64,000 bases of DNA from positions 1 to 64,000 of the forward strand of contig JASLNT010000106.1 of NCBI GenBank assembly GCA_030745875.1. Reading direction: 5' to 3'. Each line of letters begins with the position of its first letter. Positions within the stretch are counted from its first letter, which is position 1. Origin of the DNA: Phycisphaerae bacterium (GTDB taxonomy: Bacteria > Planctomycetota > Phycisphaerae > SM23-33). The notes beneath the pieces were generated by a model that worked only from the letters and a program-made list of their open reading frames with translations, did no database searches and had not been told where the DNA came from. This document shows positions 27,390 through 36,733 of the stretch, piece by piece. Both the position numbers and the translations under genes were made by a program.

Positions 27390-28611
27390 TTTCTCGCCCC
27401 CCCACTATCTTCCACGCCAGATCTTCGGCGTTGGCTGGTGCAATATCGTCAGGTACTTCCTGTCCGCTGGTCACGTACGCCATCGGGCCCACATCAGCCA
27501 AAGCCATGTCCAGAAGCACTCCATACGTGGAAGCCTCGTCGAGTTTCGTAACCAGCAGTCTGTTGGCGCCGAGAGGCGCGAATCGATCGAGAATACCGCG
27601 AATGCATCTCGGGTTGGAAGCCGCCGACACCACAACGTGTATCTCGTCGGCGTCGGCGGCGTCGAGGAAGCTACGCAGTTGGCTCAACCTCAACAGGTCG
27701 TTCTGGCTTCGTCCCGTTGTATCTATCAGCACGACATCCATACCTCGTAGTGCGTATATTGCCTGGCGGAGTTCCGGGGGACTCAGCACCGTCCGCAGGG
27801 GCACTTCCACAATCTCGGCGTATGTCTGCAGTTGATCTACTGCGGCCACCCTGTAGGTGTCGATTGTGATCATTCCCACGCGCAGTCCCTGGCGGAGCTT
27901 GAAGTTGGCCGCCAGCTTTGCGATTGTCGTAGTCTTGCCCACTCCGGTGGGACCTATCAGGGCGACCACTCTGCACTGCCTGCTGTTCTTACCCACGTGT
28001 TCAGTCGGGTCGATCGTCTGGATCCGATCGGCGATTCTCTTGCACAACTCCCGCCTTACCAGCGTCTGATCGCTCTGCTGACGCCCGGTAAGGTCCATTT
28101 GCAGGCTCTCGATAAGTTCTGCTGCCACAGTATCTTTCACATCCTGGGCTAGGAGGTCTGCGTAGAATTCTCGCAGAGGCCCGTTCCCAGGCCCCGCTGA
28201 TCCGGCCTGGCCGAGCAGGGTGCGTATCATCTGCTTGAGATCGGACACCTCTCCGGCCAGGTGCGCAGTTCCACCGCCCCCGCCTGGCGACACCGCCGCC
28301 ATTTGCTCCAGTGCAATCGCCGCCGGGGTCTTGGGCTTCTCGGGGACGTTGGCTTGGGGTTCCTCGACAAGCGGATCGTCGGAGCGTTCGAGCGGGAGTT
28401 CGGTAACGTATTGTCCCTGCTTGTCGTCTCCGGCCAGATCCGCAGCCGGGCATGCGGTGATCTCCCACATCGCCTTTCCGCCGATCAATCCCAGGAACCC
28501 GCCCTTGCGGTAGCTGCGGGTTCTTAGTATCACCGCGTCGCGACCGAGGTCGTGTTTGACCTCGCCCAGGACGTTCGCCATTGTGTCGGCATGGTAGGTT
28601 CGTTCGGTCAT
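27382..28611 (-). CDS. flhF: Flagellar SRP-type GTPase FlhF
   Basis: 409 residues. A variable N-terminal domain (RTYHADTMANVLGEVKHDLG, typical of FlhF) is followed by a helical linker and the SRP GTPase NG domain, with P-loop GPTGVGKTTTIAKLA near 220, DTYRVAAVDQLQTYA, IDTTGRS and the guanine-specificity TKLDEA. FlhF marks the site of flagellum assembly. It overlaps flhA by four bases and flhG by eight, so the three are probably translationally coupled. Confidence 0.93.
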   Translation of the reverse strand: MTERTYHADTMANVLGEVKHDLGRDAVILRTRSYRKGGFLGLIGGKAMWEITACPAADLAGDDKQGQYVTELPLERSDDPLVEEPQANVPEKPKTPAAIALEQMAAVSPGGGGGTAHLAGEVSDLKQMIRTLLGQAGSAGPGNGPLREFYADLLAQDVKDTVAAELIESLQMDLTGRQQSDQTLVRRELCKRIADRIQTIDPTEHVGKNSRQCRVVALIGPTGVGKTTTIAKLAANFKLRQGLRVGMITIDTYRVAAVDQLQTYAEIVEVPLRTVLSPPELRQAIYALRGMDVVLIDTTGRSQNDLLRLSQLRSFLDAADADEIHVVVSAASNPRCIRGILDRFAPLGANRLLVTKLDEASTYGVLLDMALADVGPMAYVTSGQEVPDDIAPANAEDLAWKIVGGRENA

Positions 28612-30719
28612 AGGTCAATCCCTACATGTTCGAGACTCTGAACCTCAACTGATTCGATTTCGTTATATCCCAGTACGGCTGCGTCGGGATCGCTTGTGCG
28701 CAACATCTGCTTTACGTGCAATCGCACGTCCGGTCCGCAAAGCACCACGGCGCGGCGGCCGGATTGCCTGAGGCGTTCCAGGGCGTCGCTGACGGCGCCG
28801 GATATCTGTGCGGTAAGTTCCGGTCCGGCGGTCATTACAATTCCGTCCGGCCCGCGCGTCACGTGCTCCTGCAGGGCGCTTTCAGTTTGCGCCGCGAGGC
28901 TCACGCACCACAACTTCCCGTCCTGAGAGCAGTACTGACGACTCAGCGACATGCCAAGATCGGCGCGAACGTGCTCGCAGAGAATCTCGGGGCAGGTGGT
29001 CTGGGACGCCCGTTCGCACAAACTCTCCAGGATGGACTCCAGGTCGCGAATGGAGACCCGCTCGGCCAGGAGATGACTGAGCACCTTGTGTATCACGTAC
29101 GCGGGCAGTTTCTCAGCGACCTCGTCTACGAGCCCCTGGTCGCGTTGCCCTACGGCCTGCAGCATCTCGGTAACGTGTCTCCTCGAAAGCAGTCTCGGAG
29201 CGTTGTCGCCAATCACCTTTTCCAGGTGATTCATCAGGACATTAACCGGAGCAATCACGGTGTATCCCATCTGTTGTGCTCTGGCCTGTTGGGGCTCGGT
29301 GATCCAGACGGCGTGGCATCCGCTGGCCGGGTCGATGGTCTCCCGCCCGATGAGTTTCCCGGCGGTCGTCCCTTCAGCCACCGCCAGCATCTGCGCCGGA
29401 TATATCCTCCCCTGAGCCGCCGCAACCCCCCGTATGTGCATTGCGTAATTGTGGGCTCCCAGGCGCATGTTGTCGCGAACCACTACCGGAGGCACGAGCA
29501 GGCCCAACTCCAGTCCTATACGACGCCTGAGAGAGGCTATTTCATTAAGCAGATCGTTCTCGGATGAATCGTCCAGAAGACGGACCAGCGCGTAACCAAT
29601 TTCAATCCGCAGCGGATCCACCGATACGAGATCTGCAACGTCTACATCCGCCGACTCGCCTGGAGATCTCCCGTCACCGACGGTCCCATCATCTTGTGAG
29701 TCCTGTAGTTCCTGCTGTTTGCGTGAAAGCATCCAGGCCAGGCCCGCACACCCCAAACCCAGGATTACCAAAGGAGCTTTCGGCAAGGCCGTCAGCGTTA
29801 ACGCCGACAGGAACACCGCCGTTATCCCCAGAACGACCGGACGTGCTGTCAGTTGCGCGACAACTTCTTCACCGAGATTCGTTCGAGCCGTGTTGCGCGA
29901 AACAAGCAACGCCGCCGATATCGATATCAGGAATGCGGGAATCTGCGTCACCAGTCCGTCTCCCACGGTCAGTCGCGTAAAGACGTCGGCGGTTTCGGCG
30001 GCGCCCCACCCGTACTGGATCATTCCCACGTAGAACCCGCCGAGCACGTTAACAACGGTGATGATCATTGCCGCCAACGCATCGCCCCGAATGAACTTCG
30101 AGGCGCCGTCCATAGCTCCGTAGAAGTCCGCCCTGTTCGACACCTCTTCGCGTCGGGCTCGAGCCTCGTCTTTTTCGATCAGCCCCGCGTTGAGATCCGA
30201 GTCGATCGCCATCTGCTTACCGGGCATAGCGTCCAGAACGAATCTCGCGGCCACTTCGCTTATCCGCGCGGCGCCTTTGGTTACAACGACAAACTGGATG
30301 ACCACGAGGATAACAAACAGAATCACTCCAACAGCCAGCGAGCCGGAAGTTACAAAGGAGCTGAACGCATAGATAACGCCTCCGGCCGCATGCGCCGCAT
30401 GGTCCGGCCCGCCGCCGTCGGCTCCGGCGGTGAGAATTAATCTGGTTGTCGCGACATTAAGTACAAGGCGGAACAGCGTCGCCCCAAGCAGCAGCGACGG
30501 GAATACGTTGAATTCGAGCGGGCTGCGTACGTGGATCGTCGTAAGCAATATCACCGCCGCCAAAGCGATATTCATCGCCAGGAAAATGTCGATCAACAGC
30601 GGCGGGATCGGAACCAGGATGACGAATATCAGCGCAGCGGCGCCCACGGGCAGGATCAGACCGCGATGGCGGCTGATGAATCTGCCTGTAGCCTCAAATG
30701 TCGCTGAAAGTTCACTCAC
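28608..30719 (-). CDS. flhA: Flagellar export gate protein FlhA
   Basis: 703 residues, normal length. Eight membrane segments fill the N-terminal half, with the family signature loop around RISEVAARFVLDAMPGKQM and AIDSDLNAGLI. The large cytoplasmic domain (about 370-703) forms the nonameric ring that docks chaperone-substrate complexes. It is the major component of the flagellar type III export gate with FlhB and FliPQR. Start and stop overlap flhB and flhF by four bases each. Confidence 0.96.
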   Translation of the reverse strand: MSELSATFEATGRFISRHRGLILPVGAAALIFVILVPIPPLLIDIFLAMNIALAAVILLTTIHVRSPLEFNVFPSLLLGATLFRLVLNVATTRLILTAGADGGGPDHAAHAAGGVIYAFSSFVTSGSLAVGVILFVILVVIQFVVVTKGAARISEVAARFVLDAMPGKQMAIDSDLNAGLIEKDEARARREEVSNRADFYGAMDGASKFIRGDALAAMIITVVNVLGGFYVGMIQYGWGAAETADVFTRLTVGDGLVTQIPAFLISISAALLVSRNTARTNLGEEVVAQLTARPVVLGITAVFLSALTLTALPKAPLVILGLGCAGLAWMLSRKQQELQDSQDDGTVGDGRSPGESADVDVADLVSVDPLRIEIGYALVRLLDDSSENDLLNEIASLRRRIGLELGLLVPPVVVRDNMRLGAHNYAMHIRGVAAAQGRIYPAQMLAVAEGTTAGKLIGRETIDPASGCHAVWITEPQQARAQQMGYTVIAPVNVLMNHLEKVIGDNAPRLLSRRHVTEMLQAVGQRDQGLVDEVAEKLPAYVIHKVLSHLLAERVSIRDLESILESLCERASQTTCPEILCEHVRADLGMSLSRQYCSQDGKLWCVSLAAQTESALQEHVTRGPDGIVMTAGPELTAQISGAVSDALERLRQSGRRAVVLCGPDVRLHVKQMLRTSDPDAAVLGYNEIESVEVQSLEHVGIDL

Positions 30720-31510
30720 GATTCATCTCCCGATCCCGTCTGACCGGTCTTCATTTCCGCCTGGCGGGCTCTGCGGCGTCTGGATCGCATTAACGGGTCG
30801 CCTTCGGTCTTCCGCAGGTCTTCGAGTACTTCCCTGCGGGTCATCATCAGGTCCCGTCGATGCCTGCGCCACTGATACAACCAGTCGATCCCGCCCAGCA
30901 CCGCCAGCACAAGCAGGATTCTCCAGGCCATCCGGCCCAGCATCGCCCATGCGCCAATCCACTGCCGCTCGACGCCGAATCCGCACGCCAACGCAATTTC
31001 CGGAAGCAGTTGATCGATAGTCATCCACGCGACAAATCCGACCGCTGCAATCTTGGTCAGCGCCAGCATCGCCCCCGCCAAACCGCGCGATGAGAAGATC
31101 CGCTTGAGCCCCTGACCGGGGGATAGCCTGTCCAGGCGCGGTTTGGCGACTTCCTCGCTGACATGCAAACCAACCTGAGCAATACCCGCCAGCGCAGCGA
31201 CCAGCACCATCAGGGCGCAGAAACACACCGTAATCCATGTCACAGGCCCAGCAGCCGACCACAACGCCGACCCGGCTGCGGTCCCTACATCGGGCGTGCT
31301 GCGCTCGAAGCTGAGCATACTGTCGAACATTTTGGTGAGCTCTCGCAGCAACACCTCGCCGCCCAGCCAAAACGCAACCACCGCCGCCAAGATGACCGCC
31401 ACACCGGTGAGGTCGGCGCTTCTGGCGACCTGCCCCCGCCGCCTGGCCTCAGCCAGCCTCAGCACTGTGGGCTGCTCGGTTCGTTGGTCTGTATCGCTTC
31501 GTGTCGCCAT
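30716..31510 (-). CDS. flhB: FlhB export-gate protein lacking the self-cleaving C-domain
   Basis: 264 residues against roughly 350-380 in typical FlhB. The transmembrane half is clear: QRTEQPTVLRLAEARRRGQV (like TEKPTPKKLxxARxxGQV), LSPGQGLKRIFSSRGL, and the linker start EVLEDLRKTEGDPLMRSR (228-243). It ends 24 residues after GDPL, where other FlhB proteins continue to the NPTH autocleavage site about 35 residues on. The stop codon overlaps the flhA ATG by four bases, so this is an established gene end and not an obvious sequencing break. The substrate-specificity-switch domain must be supplied by another protein or be dispensable. Confidence 0.9.
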   Translation of the reverse strand: MATRSDTDQRTEQPTVLRLAEARRRGQVARSADLTGVAVILAAVVAFWLGGEVLLRELTKMFDSMLSFERSTPDVGTAAGSALWSAAGPVTWITVCFCALMVLVAALAGIAQVGLHVSEEVAKPRLDRLSPGQGLKRIFSSRGLAGAMLALTKIAAVGFVAWMTIDQLLPEIALACGFGVERQWIGAWAMLGRMAWRILLVLAVLGGIDWLYQWRRHRRDLMMTRREVLEDLRKTEGDPLMRSRRRRARQAEMKTGQTGSGDES

Positions 31511-31521
31511 CTATCTTTAAC

Positions 31522-32295
31522 CTACTGTCCAGGCGCCAGGACCTGTCCGATCGAATCCAGGATTATCTCCGTGCCTGTTTCCACCACCGCCGCCAGCGTA
31601 ACCAATGCGCCCGCCAGCACGATCAGCGTCAGTATCGCCCGCACGGGAAGGGCCATCGAAAGAATGTGAAACTGCGGAACAGATCGCTGGAGCATTCCCA
31701 TGGCGATCCCCGCAAGCAGCAGCGTAATAAGCACCGGAGCAGCCACTTTCAGCGCCAGCACAAAACTGACGGCTGTAAGTGAGATCATCGTCTCGAACAC
31801 TCCCGGGCTCGGGGTCATACCGGCCAGCGGTACGACGCTGAATGTTTTGAGCACGGCCGATATCACCGACCGATGCCCTCCGATCCCAAGAAACACAACT
31901 ATCGCAAGCAGACTGAAGAACCGCCGCATCACTCCAGGGGCCGACGGACTGACCGGGTTGAACATCTCGCCCAACGACAATCCCATCTGCGAGGCGATGT
32001 GGTAGGCTCCCAGTTCCACGCCGACAAACACCAGCCCCGCAGTCCAGCCAATCGCCACACCGATGAGCAACTCGCCGCCAAGAGCGACCAGAAGCCCGCC
32101 CGTCCCGCCTGCAATCGCAACCGGCTGGCCGAGGCGACCTGTCACCGCGACCGCCGCCGCAACGGCCAGAAAATAACGCAGCTTCATCGGTACGGTGGTG
32201 TGGCTGAATACGGGACTCACCGCAAACATACCGCCCAGCCGCACCAGCACTAGCAGCAGCGTAAGATTCCAGGTTGTCAGTGCGGTGTATTCCAC
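31522..32295 (-). CDS. fliR: Flagellar export gate protein FliR
   Basis: 257 residues, several hydrophobic helices. The family signatures LLVLVRLGGMFAVSPVFS near the start and GELLIGVAIGWTAGLVFVGVELGA, then QMGLSLGEMFNP, are visible. FliR forms the export channel core with FliP and FliQ. It follows fliQ by 15 bases and is followed by flhB after 11, in the conserved order fliP-fliQ-fliR-flhB-flhA. Confidence 0.93.
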   Translation of the reverse strand: MEYTALTTWNLTLLLVLVRLGGMFAVSPVFSHTTVPMKLRYFLAVAAAVAVTGRLGQPVAIAGGTGGLLVALGGELLIGVAIGWTAGLVFVGVELGAYHIASQMGLSLGEMFNPVSPSAPGVMRRFFSLLAIVVFLGIGGHRSVISAVLKTFSVVPLAGMTPSPGVFETMISLTAVSFVLALKVAAPVLITLLLAGIAMGMLQRSVPQFHILSMALPVRAILTLIVLAGALVTLAAVVETGTEIILDSIGQVLAPGQ

Positions 32296-32310
32296 TGTAT
32301 TTCCGTATGG

Positions 32311-32571
32311 TTATGGCAGGGAGCACGTGAACATCTCCCGACCGAACTCAACAAGTTTCGACAGCATCCACGGAGCCGTGATCGCAAACGCCAACAACAT
32401 CGCGAGTATTCTGGGCACGAGGCCCAACGTCTGATCCTGAACCTGCGTGACGGCCTGGAGCACGCTCACCACAAGCGCCGTAATCAAGCCCGTGACCAAC
32501 ACGGGCAGAGACAGGAAGATCAGCAACATGATCGCCTGTCTGGCAAGTTCAATTCCTTGATCAGCGTTCAT
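32311..32571 (-). CDS. fliQ: Flagellar export gate protein FliQ
   Basis: 86-residue protein with two transmembrane helices. The conserved VTGLITALVVSVLQAVTQVQDQTLGLVPRILAM region is plain by eye and the length matches FliQ. It forms part of the FliPQR export channel. It starts three bases after the fliP stop. Confidence 0.95.
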   Translation of the reverse strand: MNADQGIELARQAIMLLIFLSLPVLVTGLITALVVSVLQAVTQVQDQTLGLVPRILAMLLAFAITAPWMLSKLVEFGREMFTCSLP

Positions 32572-32574
32572 CAG

Positions 32575-33348
32575 TTATCCAAAGCTCTTCATTAATGTCC
32601 CGACAACCAGATGCCATCCGTCAGCCAGCACGAACAGCAGCAGTTTGAACGGCAGCGAAATCAGCGACGGAGGAAGCATCAGCATTCCCATCGACACCAG
32701 GAAAGTCGCCACCAGCATGTCAATCACCAGGAAAGGCAGGAAGATTCTGAATCCCATCCAGAATGCGACCTTTAGTTCGCTGACCACAAACGCGGGTATC
32801 AGCGACACCGTCGGCACGTCCTTCCACACCAGATTCTCCCTGGCCGCAATGTCGTCGCTCAGAAACAGATATACGTCCGAACTGTTTCCGGCGGCTTGAA
32901 TCTGCGTGGTCATGAACTCTCGAATATGCGTTTCACCGGCGGACACCGCGTCGTTCCTGCTGACCTTACCGTCGAGATACGGGCTGATCGCATCCTTGTG
33001 GACTTTGTTGTATGTCGGAGCCATCACCACCGCGGTCATCAGCAGCGACAATCCGAAGATCACCTGGTTCGGAGGCAACTGCGCCGACCCGAGAGCCTGC
33101 CTGAGCAGCCCGAGCACGACAACTATTCGCGTGAAACACGTAACCATAACCAGCAGCGCCGGAGCCACTGACAGAACCGTAACCATCACCACCCACGTGA
33201 TAACCGTACCGGACCCGCCGGGAGTTTCGATATTGGGCAACGACTTCACCAGTCCGCCCGGTCCGCCGGCGGGAGCCTGGGCGGCGGGGGCAACCGCAGA
33301 AATCATCAGCACTATCAGTGCAACTGAGATAATCCGGGAGGTCTTCAT
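32575..33348 (-). CDS. fliP: Flagellar export gate protein FliP
   Basis: 257 residues. A cleavable N-terminal signal (VALIVLMISAVAPAAQA) is usual for FliP. Signatures: FTRIVVVLGLLRQALGSAQLPPNQVI, then PTYNKVHKDAISPY, PAFVVSELKVAFWMGFRIFLPFLVIDM and MGMLMLPPSLISLPFKLLLFVLADGW. Five FliP copies form the core of the export channel. The ATG overlaps the fliO stop by four bases. Confidence 0.96.
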   Translation of the reverse strand: MKTSRIISVALIVLMISAVAPAAQAPAGGPGGLVKSLPNIETPGGSGTVITWVVMVTVLSVAPALLVMVTCFTRIVVVLGLLRQALGSAQLPPNQVIFGLSLLMTAVVMAPTYNKVHKDAISPYLDGKVSRNDAVSAGETHIREFMTTQIQAAGNSSDVYLFLSDDIAARENLVWKDVPTVSLIPAFVVSELKVAFWMGFRIFLPFLVIDMLVATFLVSMGMLMLPPSLISLPFKLLLFVLADGWHLVVGTLMKSFG

Positions 33349-33890
33349 GCATCGCCCTCCCGATTGGCTGCGTTGTCAACGGCCTTCTTCAGACCGACTT
33401 TGCAGGCGGCTTCGATAAGCGCCGCCGCCTCATCAGCATCCGTGACCTCGCTAAGCGTAGTCAGCGACGCGGGCCCCTGCCCGACCAGCACGACACGGCG
33501 TCCCATCCTCACCAGCAACAGTTGATGCCGCGCCGAAACACTCGTCCTGGCCAGCACATCAAGCATATCTCGTCTCTGCGGACCGGATATCGGACCGAAA
33601 CGCTTGAGCATTACTCTGGCCAGGAAGATCAACACAACAACCAGCGCCAGCGCCCCCAGCGTACGTCCCCACTGAGTCCACGGACTTTGCGGTCCGGAAT
33701 CGACTTTCTTACCTTCGGACGGACCAACCAGGCGTTCGGACACACCCGACTGGCGACCTGTTTCGCCCTGCTGCGTGGTCGGCTGGGTGGTGGGCTGCGA
33801 AGTTGCCCGAGAGGCCTGACCCCGCGCAGAAGCGCACAGCACAACCGCTATGATCAGCGGCGTGGCGAGATATTTCAGCGTCGTTGTCAT
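33345..33890 (-). CDS. fliO: FliO-like flagellar biosynthesis protein
   Basis: 181 residues. A signal-like N-terminus (about 1-25) is followed by a Ser/Thr/Gln-rich linker, one transmembrane helix (TLGALALVVVLIFLARVML, about 90-108), and a small cytoplasmic domain with DMLDVLARTSVSARHQLLLVRMGRRVVLVGQ, the usual FliO core. FliO assists assembly of the FliP ring. Its position directly before fliP and after fliN supports the call; sequence conservation of this family is low. Confidence 0.82.
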   Translation of the reverse strand: MTTTLKYLATPLIIAVVLCASARGQASRATSQPTTQPTTQQGETGRQSGVSERLVGPSEGKKVDSGPQSPWTQWGRTLGALALVVVLIFLARVMLKRFGPISGPQRRDMLDVLARTSVSARHQLLLVRMGRRVVLVGQGPASLTTLSEVTDADEAAALIEAACKVGLKKAVDNAANREGDA

Positions 33891-34133
33891 CTATTCGGTC
33901 TTGTCGCCTTGTGTGTCCGTGGGTAGAAGTTCGGATACTTCAACGCCCAGTTTTCCGTCCACAACCACAGCATGGCCGCGTGCGATGAGGCGGCTGTCGA
34001 AGTAGACCTGTACGTCCGGGTCGCCGCGCGTGTCGAGCTGAACAGTTGAGCCGACCGCCAATTCAGGCACCTCGTCCTGCCACAACCACGTCCTGCCGAC
34101 TTCCACTCTCAATGGCGGCGTGCTAGTAAACAT
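33891..34133 (-). CDS. fliN: Short FliN-type SpoA-domain rotor protein
   Basis: 80 residues that amount to a single SpoA (FliM/FliN C-terminal) domain: VEVGRTWLWQDEVPELAVGSTVQLDT and VYFDSRLIARGHAVVVDGKLGVEV. E. coli FliN is about 137 residues, so there is no N-terminal extension. It would form the lower C-ring and bind FliH of the export ATPase complex. ATG 34133 has GGAG seven bases upstream, inside the end of fliJ (overlap 11 bases). No fliM is in the window. Confidence 0.82.
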   Translation of the reverse strand: MFTSTPPLRVEVGRTWLWQDEVPELAVGSTVQLDTRGDPDVQVYFDSRLIARGHAVVVDGKLGVEVSELLPTDTQGDKTE

Positions 34134-34602
34134 CCGGATGCTCCAATAACTCGTAAGATTCGCCGGGGCGGACCTGGCGGCCTGAACCGACTTGTTTATC
34201 GATCTCCGCAGCGCGTCGCAGCGCGATCATCCGAACAAGCCTGCGGTGATATTGATCGGCGGATTTCCTGGCCCGGTGGGCCTCAAGCAGCACGGCTTCA
34301 CACTGCAGCAACGCTCTGTTCTGCATCTGTTTTTCGTCTTCGAGACGCGACAGTTCCTTGCGAATATCCGCTGTTCTGCGTGCGTACTGGCCTAGCAGTC
34401 CAGCTGTTCCGCCAGCCAGCAGTTCATCTCTAGCGGCCGCGTCGTATTGACCCAATGTTTGGTTAAGGGCGGCTATCCGAGTCTCGATCGCCTGCAGGCG
34501 ACATAGGGTGCCAGCCTGACTTCTCCGGGCGACATTCTCGTCGTGCATACGCATTCTCAAGAGCACGCGACTTCGTTTTGTGGTTCTGGTGTCGTTCATC
34601 AT
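34123..34602 (-). CDS. fliJ: FliJ-like flagellar export protein
   Basis: 159 residues, almost wholly charged alpha-helix, as in the FliJ coiled coil that inserts into the FliI hexamer. The N-terminus (RSRVLLRMRMHDENVARRSQ) and the repeated arginine/leucine heptads fit. The call rests mainly on position (straight after fliI, before fliN), size and coiled-coil character, since the family is poorly conserved. Tandem ATG starts at 34602/34599 abut the fliI stop. Confidence 0.75.
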   Translation of the reverse strand: MMNDTRTTKRSRVLLRMRMHDENVARRSQAGTLCRLQAIETRIAALNQTLGQYDAAARDELLAGGTAGLLGQYARRTADIRKELSRLEDEKQMQNRALLQCEAVLLEAHRARKSADQYHRRLVRMIALRRAAEIDKQVGSGRQVRPGESYELLEHPDVY

Positions 34603-35970
34603 CTACCCGTGCAGGGTCATCTCCGGTATTTGCTCATCGGTCTGTTCAATTTCACCGCCGACCCGGCGGCAGAGTTCCAGCAGGGCCTCAACGGTTTTGG
34701 GAAGTTGCATTTCCGGATTGTCGAAAGCGTCCTGGGCGGTGAATTCCCGCACCAGCGGAATGGCTTCTACGGCGGTGTCAAACTGGCGGGAGTTGCCTTT
34801 TCGGTAGGCCCCTATATTGACCATGTCTTCAATTTCGCGATAAAGAGCGCCCACTCGCCTGATCTTACCGGCCGCTTCGATGTGCTCAGCGCCGGTCACC
34901 TCGCCCATGACTCGCGAGATGCTCTCCAGAAAATCGATAGCCGGAAACTCTCCGCGATTCGCCATCTCCGCCGACAGCACGACGTGTCCGTCAGCAACGG
35001 ACCGCACTGCATCGCTGATCGGTCCGGCAGTGTCGGGCCCTTCGGTCAGGACCGAGTAGAATCCGGTTATGGATCCGGCGTCGGTTCGTCCGACACGTTC
35101 GAGTAATTCGGGCAGCAGGCCGAAGACGCTTGGCGTGTATCCGCCCGCCGTCGGCGGTTCGCCCGCGACGAGACCGATCTGCCGCTGGGCGGTCGCCAGA
35201 CGCGTCAGCGAGTCCATGACGAGCACTACGTTTTTGCCCGCGTCGCGGAAGTACTCGGCTATGCAGGTGGCGACAGCTCCGGCCTGGACGCGAACGAGCG
35301 GAGGCTGGTCACTGGTTGACGCGACAACTACGGCTCGTTTGAGGCCTTCCTGTCCGAGTTCCTTTTCAACGAAGTCGCGGACCTCGCGTCCGCGCTCGCC
35401 TATGAGCGCTATTACGACCACGTCGGCGTCGCAGTAGCGGCTGATCATTCCCATCAGCACGCTCTTGCCCGCCCCTGACGGGGAGAAAATCCCCATACGC
35501 TGCCCGCGTCCCACGGTCAACATCGAATCGATCGCCCGCACGCCGGTCACCAGAGGTTCGGATATCCGCCTCCGCAACATCGGCGAGATCGGCTCGGGCC
35601 AGAGGGGCATGTGAACCTCGGGCGTAAGGTCGCTGAGCCCGTCGATGGGCCTGGCCATCCCGTCGACCACGCGTCCGAGCATCTGGTCTCCCACGGGTAC
35701 GGTCGGCTGGCCGTCGGTGCATTCAACGCGATCTCCGCGACAGATGCCGACCGTCGAGCCCAGCGGCATGACGAGGGTCAACTCGCCCGAAAACCCGATA
35801 ACGCGTGCGGCGAGTGCGCTGTGTCCGCGAGTGATTCTGCAACCGGCTCCCACGGGCGCGGGGAAATCTCCGACGGCGACCGTCAGACCGCGGACGGAGA
35901 CCACCTGCCCGGTCACACTGACCGGTTGCACCTGCGAAAGCATCTGTCTGTATCGATCAAGTGGAGACAT
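34603..35970 (-). CDS. fliI: Flagellum-specific ATPase FliI
   Basis: 455 residues from ATG 35970 (a TTG three codons upstream is also open). F1-ATPase beta-like type III secretion ATPase: P-loop SPSGAGKSVLMG near 163, RVVDGMARPIDG, IALIGERGREVRDFVEKELG, VLVMDSLTRLATAQRQIGL and EPPTAGGYTPSVFGLLPELLERVGR. It drives export together with FliH and FliJ. The N-terminus overlaps the end of fliH by about 14 bases. Confidence 0.96.
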   Translation of the reverse strand: MSPLDRYRQMLSQVQPVSVTGQVVSVRGLTVAVGDFPAPVGAGCRITRGHSALAARVIGFSGELTLVMPLGSTVGICRGDRVECTDGQPTVPVGDQMLGRVVDGMARPIDGLSDLTPEVHMPLWPEPISPMLRRRISEPLVTGVRAIDSMLTVGRGQRMGIFSPSGAGKSVLMGMISRYCDADVVVIALIGERGREVRDFVEKELGQEGLKRAVVVASTSDQPPLVRVQAGAVATCIAEYFRDAGKNVVLVMDSLTRLATAQRQIGLVAGEPPTAGGYTPSVFGLLPELLERVGRTDAGSITGFYSVLTEGPDTAGPISDAVRSVADGHVVLSAEMANRGEFPAIDFLESISRVMGEVTGAEHIEAAGKIRRVGALYREIEDMVNIGAYRKGNSRQFDTAVEAIPLVREFTAQDAFDNPEMQLPKTVEALLELCRRVGGEIEQTDEQIPEMTLHG

Positions 35971-36733
35971 CGCTGTCAATGATCCTCAGATGTGGAACCG
36001 GTTCGTACTTTCCGGAGACCTCGGGCGATCCGAACGGACCGCCGGCGGTAAGCGCCGAAGCGACTTTGTCCAACTGTGTTTCGACGGTGGCGTCAATCAC
36101 GCCGCGAGCGGTTGTTATCTTCACACCGCCCGGAGCCACTTGTCGATCGGCGACAAGTCTGGCCCGGGCCGAGGCGTCGATAACCTCCACGAACTCCGCA
36201 AAATCGCTTGAAAGGGCCTGCAGTTGAAGGGGATTCACCGCGACGATTATCTCGCCCTCGGCGTGGGCGAGCCTCATCGCCTTGATGAGATTTGTCCTGG
36301 CTACGGATATATCGGTCCGAGCCAACCGCCCGACAATCTTGGATGAAAGATCAAGCGCGAAGTTCAGCACCTCGTCGGCGGCGAACTGATAGGGCCTATC
36401 GCCTGCTTCATCGAGCGTCGCCAGAATCGCCCCGGCGACATCCGCCAACTGCTTCGACTCGCCGGCGATACTCGCTCGGGCCTGATCACCGCCTTCACGA
36501 GCCCCATCTGTCAAACCCTGCTTCCGACCTTCTGCAAAGCCTGCGTCGTATCCCTGCTTGCGGGCCTGCCGTTTGGCCAGTTCGACGTTGGCGCGTGCTT
36601 CAGCCTTGATTTTCGCGGCCGTTTTGCGGGCGTCGAGTATCAGCGCGTTGGCTTGGGCGGCGATGTCGGTGAGTTTCATCACGGGTCTGTCGTCACTGGG
36701 AACGCGCCTTGCTTTCTTGATAATCCGGGTCAT
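35957..36733 (-). CDS. fliH: FliH-like export ATPase regulator
   Basis: 258 residues. The N-terminal half is a long charged helix (ALILDARKTAAKIKAEARANVELAKRQA split by Gly/Ala patterns such as GYDAGFAEGRKQG, typical of FliH). The C-terminal half has the FliH/V-ATPase-E-like pattern ALDLSSKIVGRLARTDI and SARARLVADRQVAPGGVKITTARGVIDATVETQLDK. It links FliI to FliN. Start ATG overlaps the fliF-fliG stop by four bases. Confidence 0.88.
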   Translation of the reverse strand: MTRIIKKARRVPSDDRPVMKLTDIAAQANALILDARKTAAKIKAEARANVELAKRQARKQGYDAGFAEGRKQGLTDGAREGGDQARASIAGESKQLADVAGAILATLDEAGDRPYQFAADEVLNFALDLSSKIVGRLARTDISVARTNLIKAMRLAHAEGEIIVAVNPLQLQALSSDFAEFVEVIDASARARLVADRQVAPGGVKITTARGVIDATVETQLDKVASALTAGGPFGSPEVSGKYEPVPHLRIIDSDVST

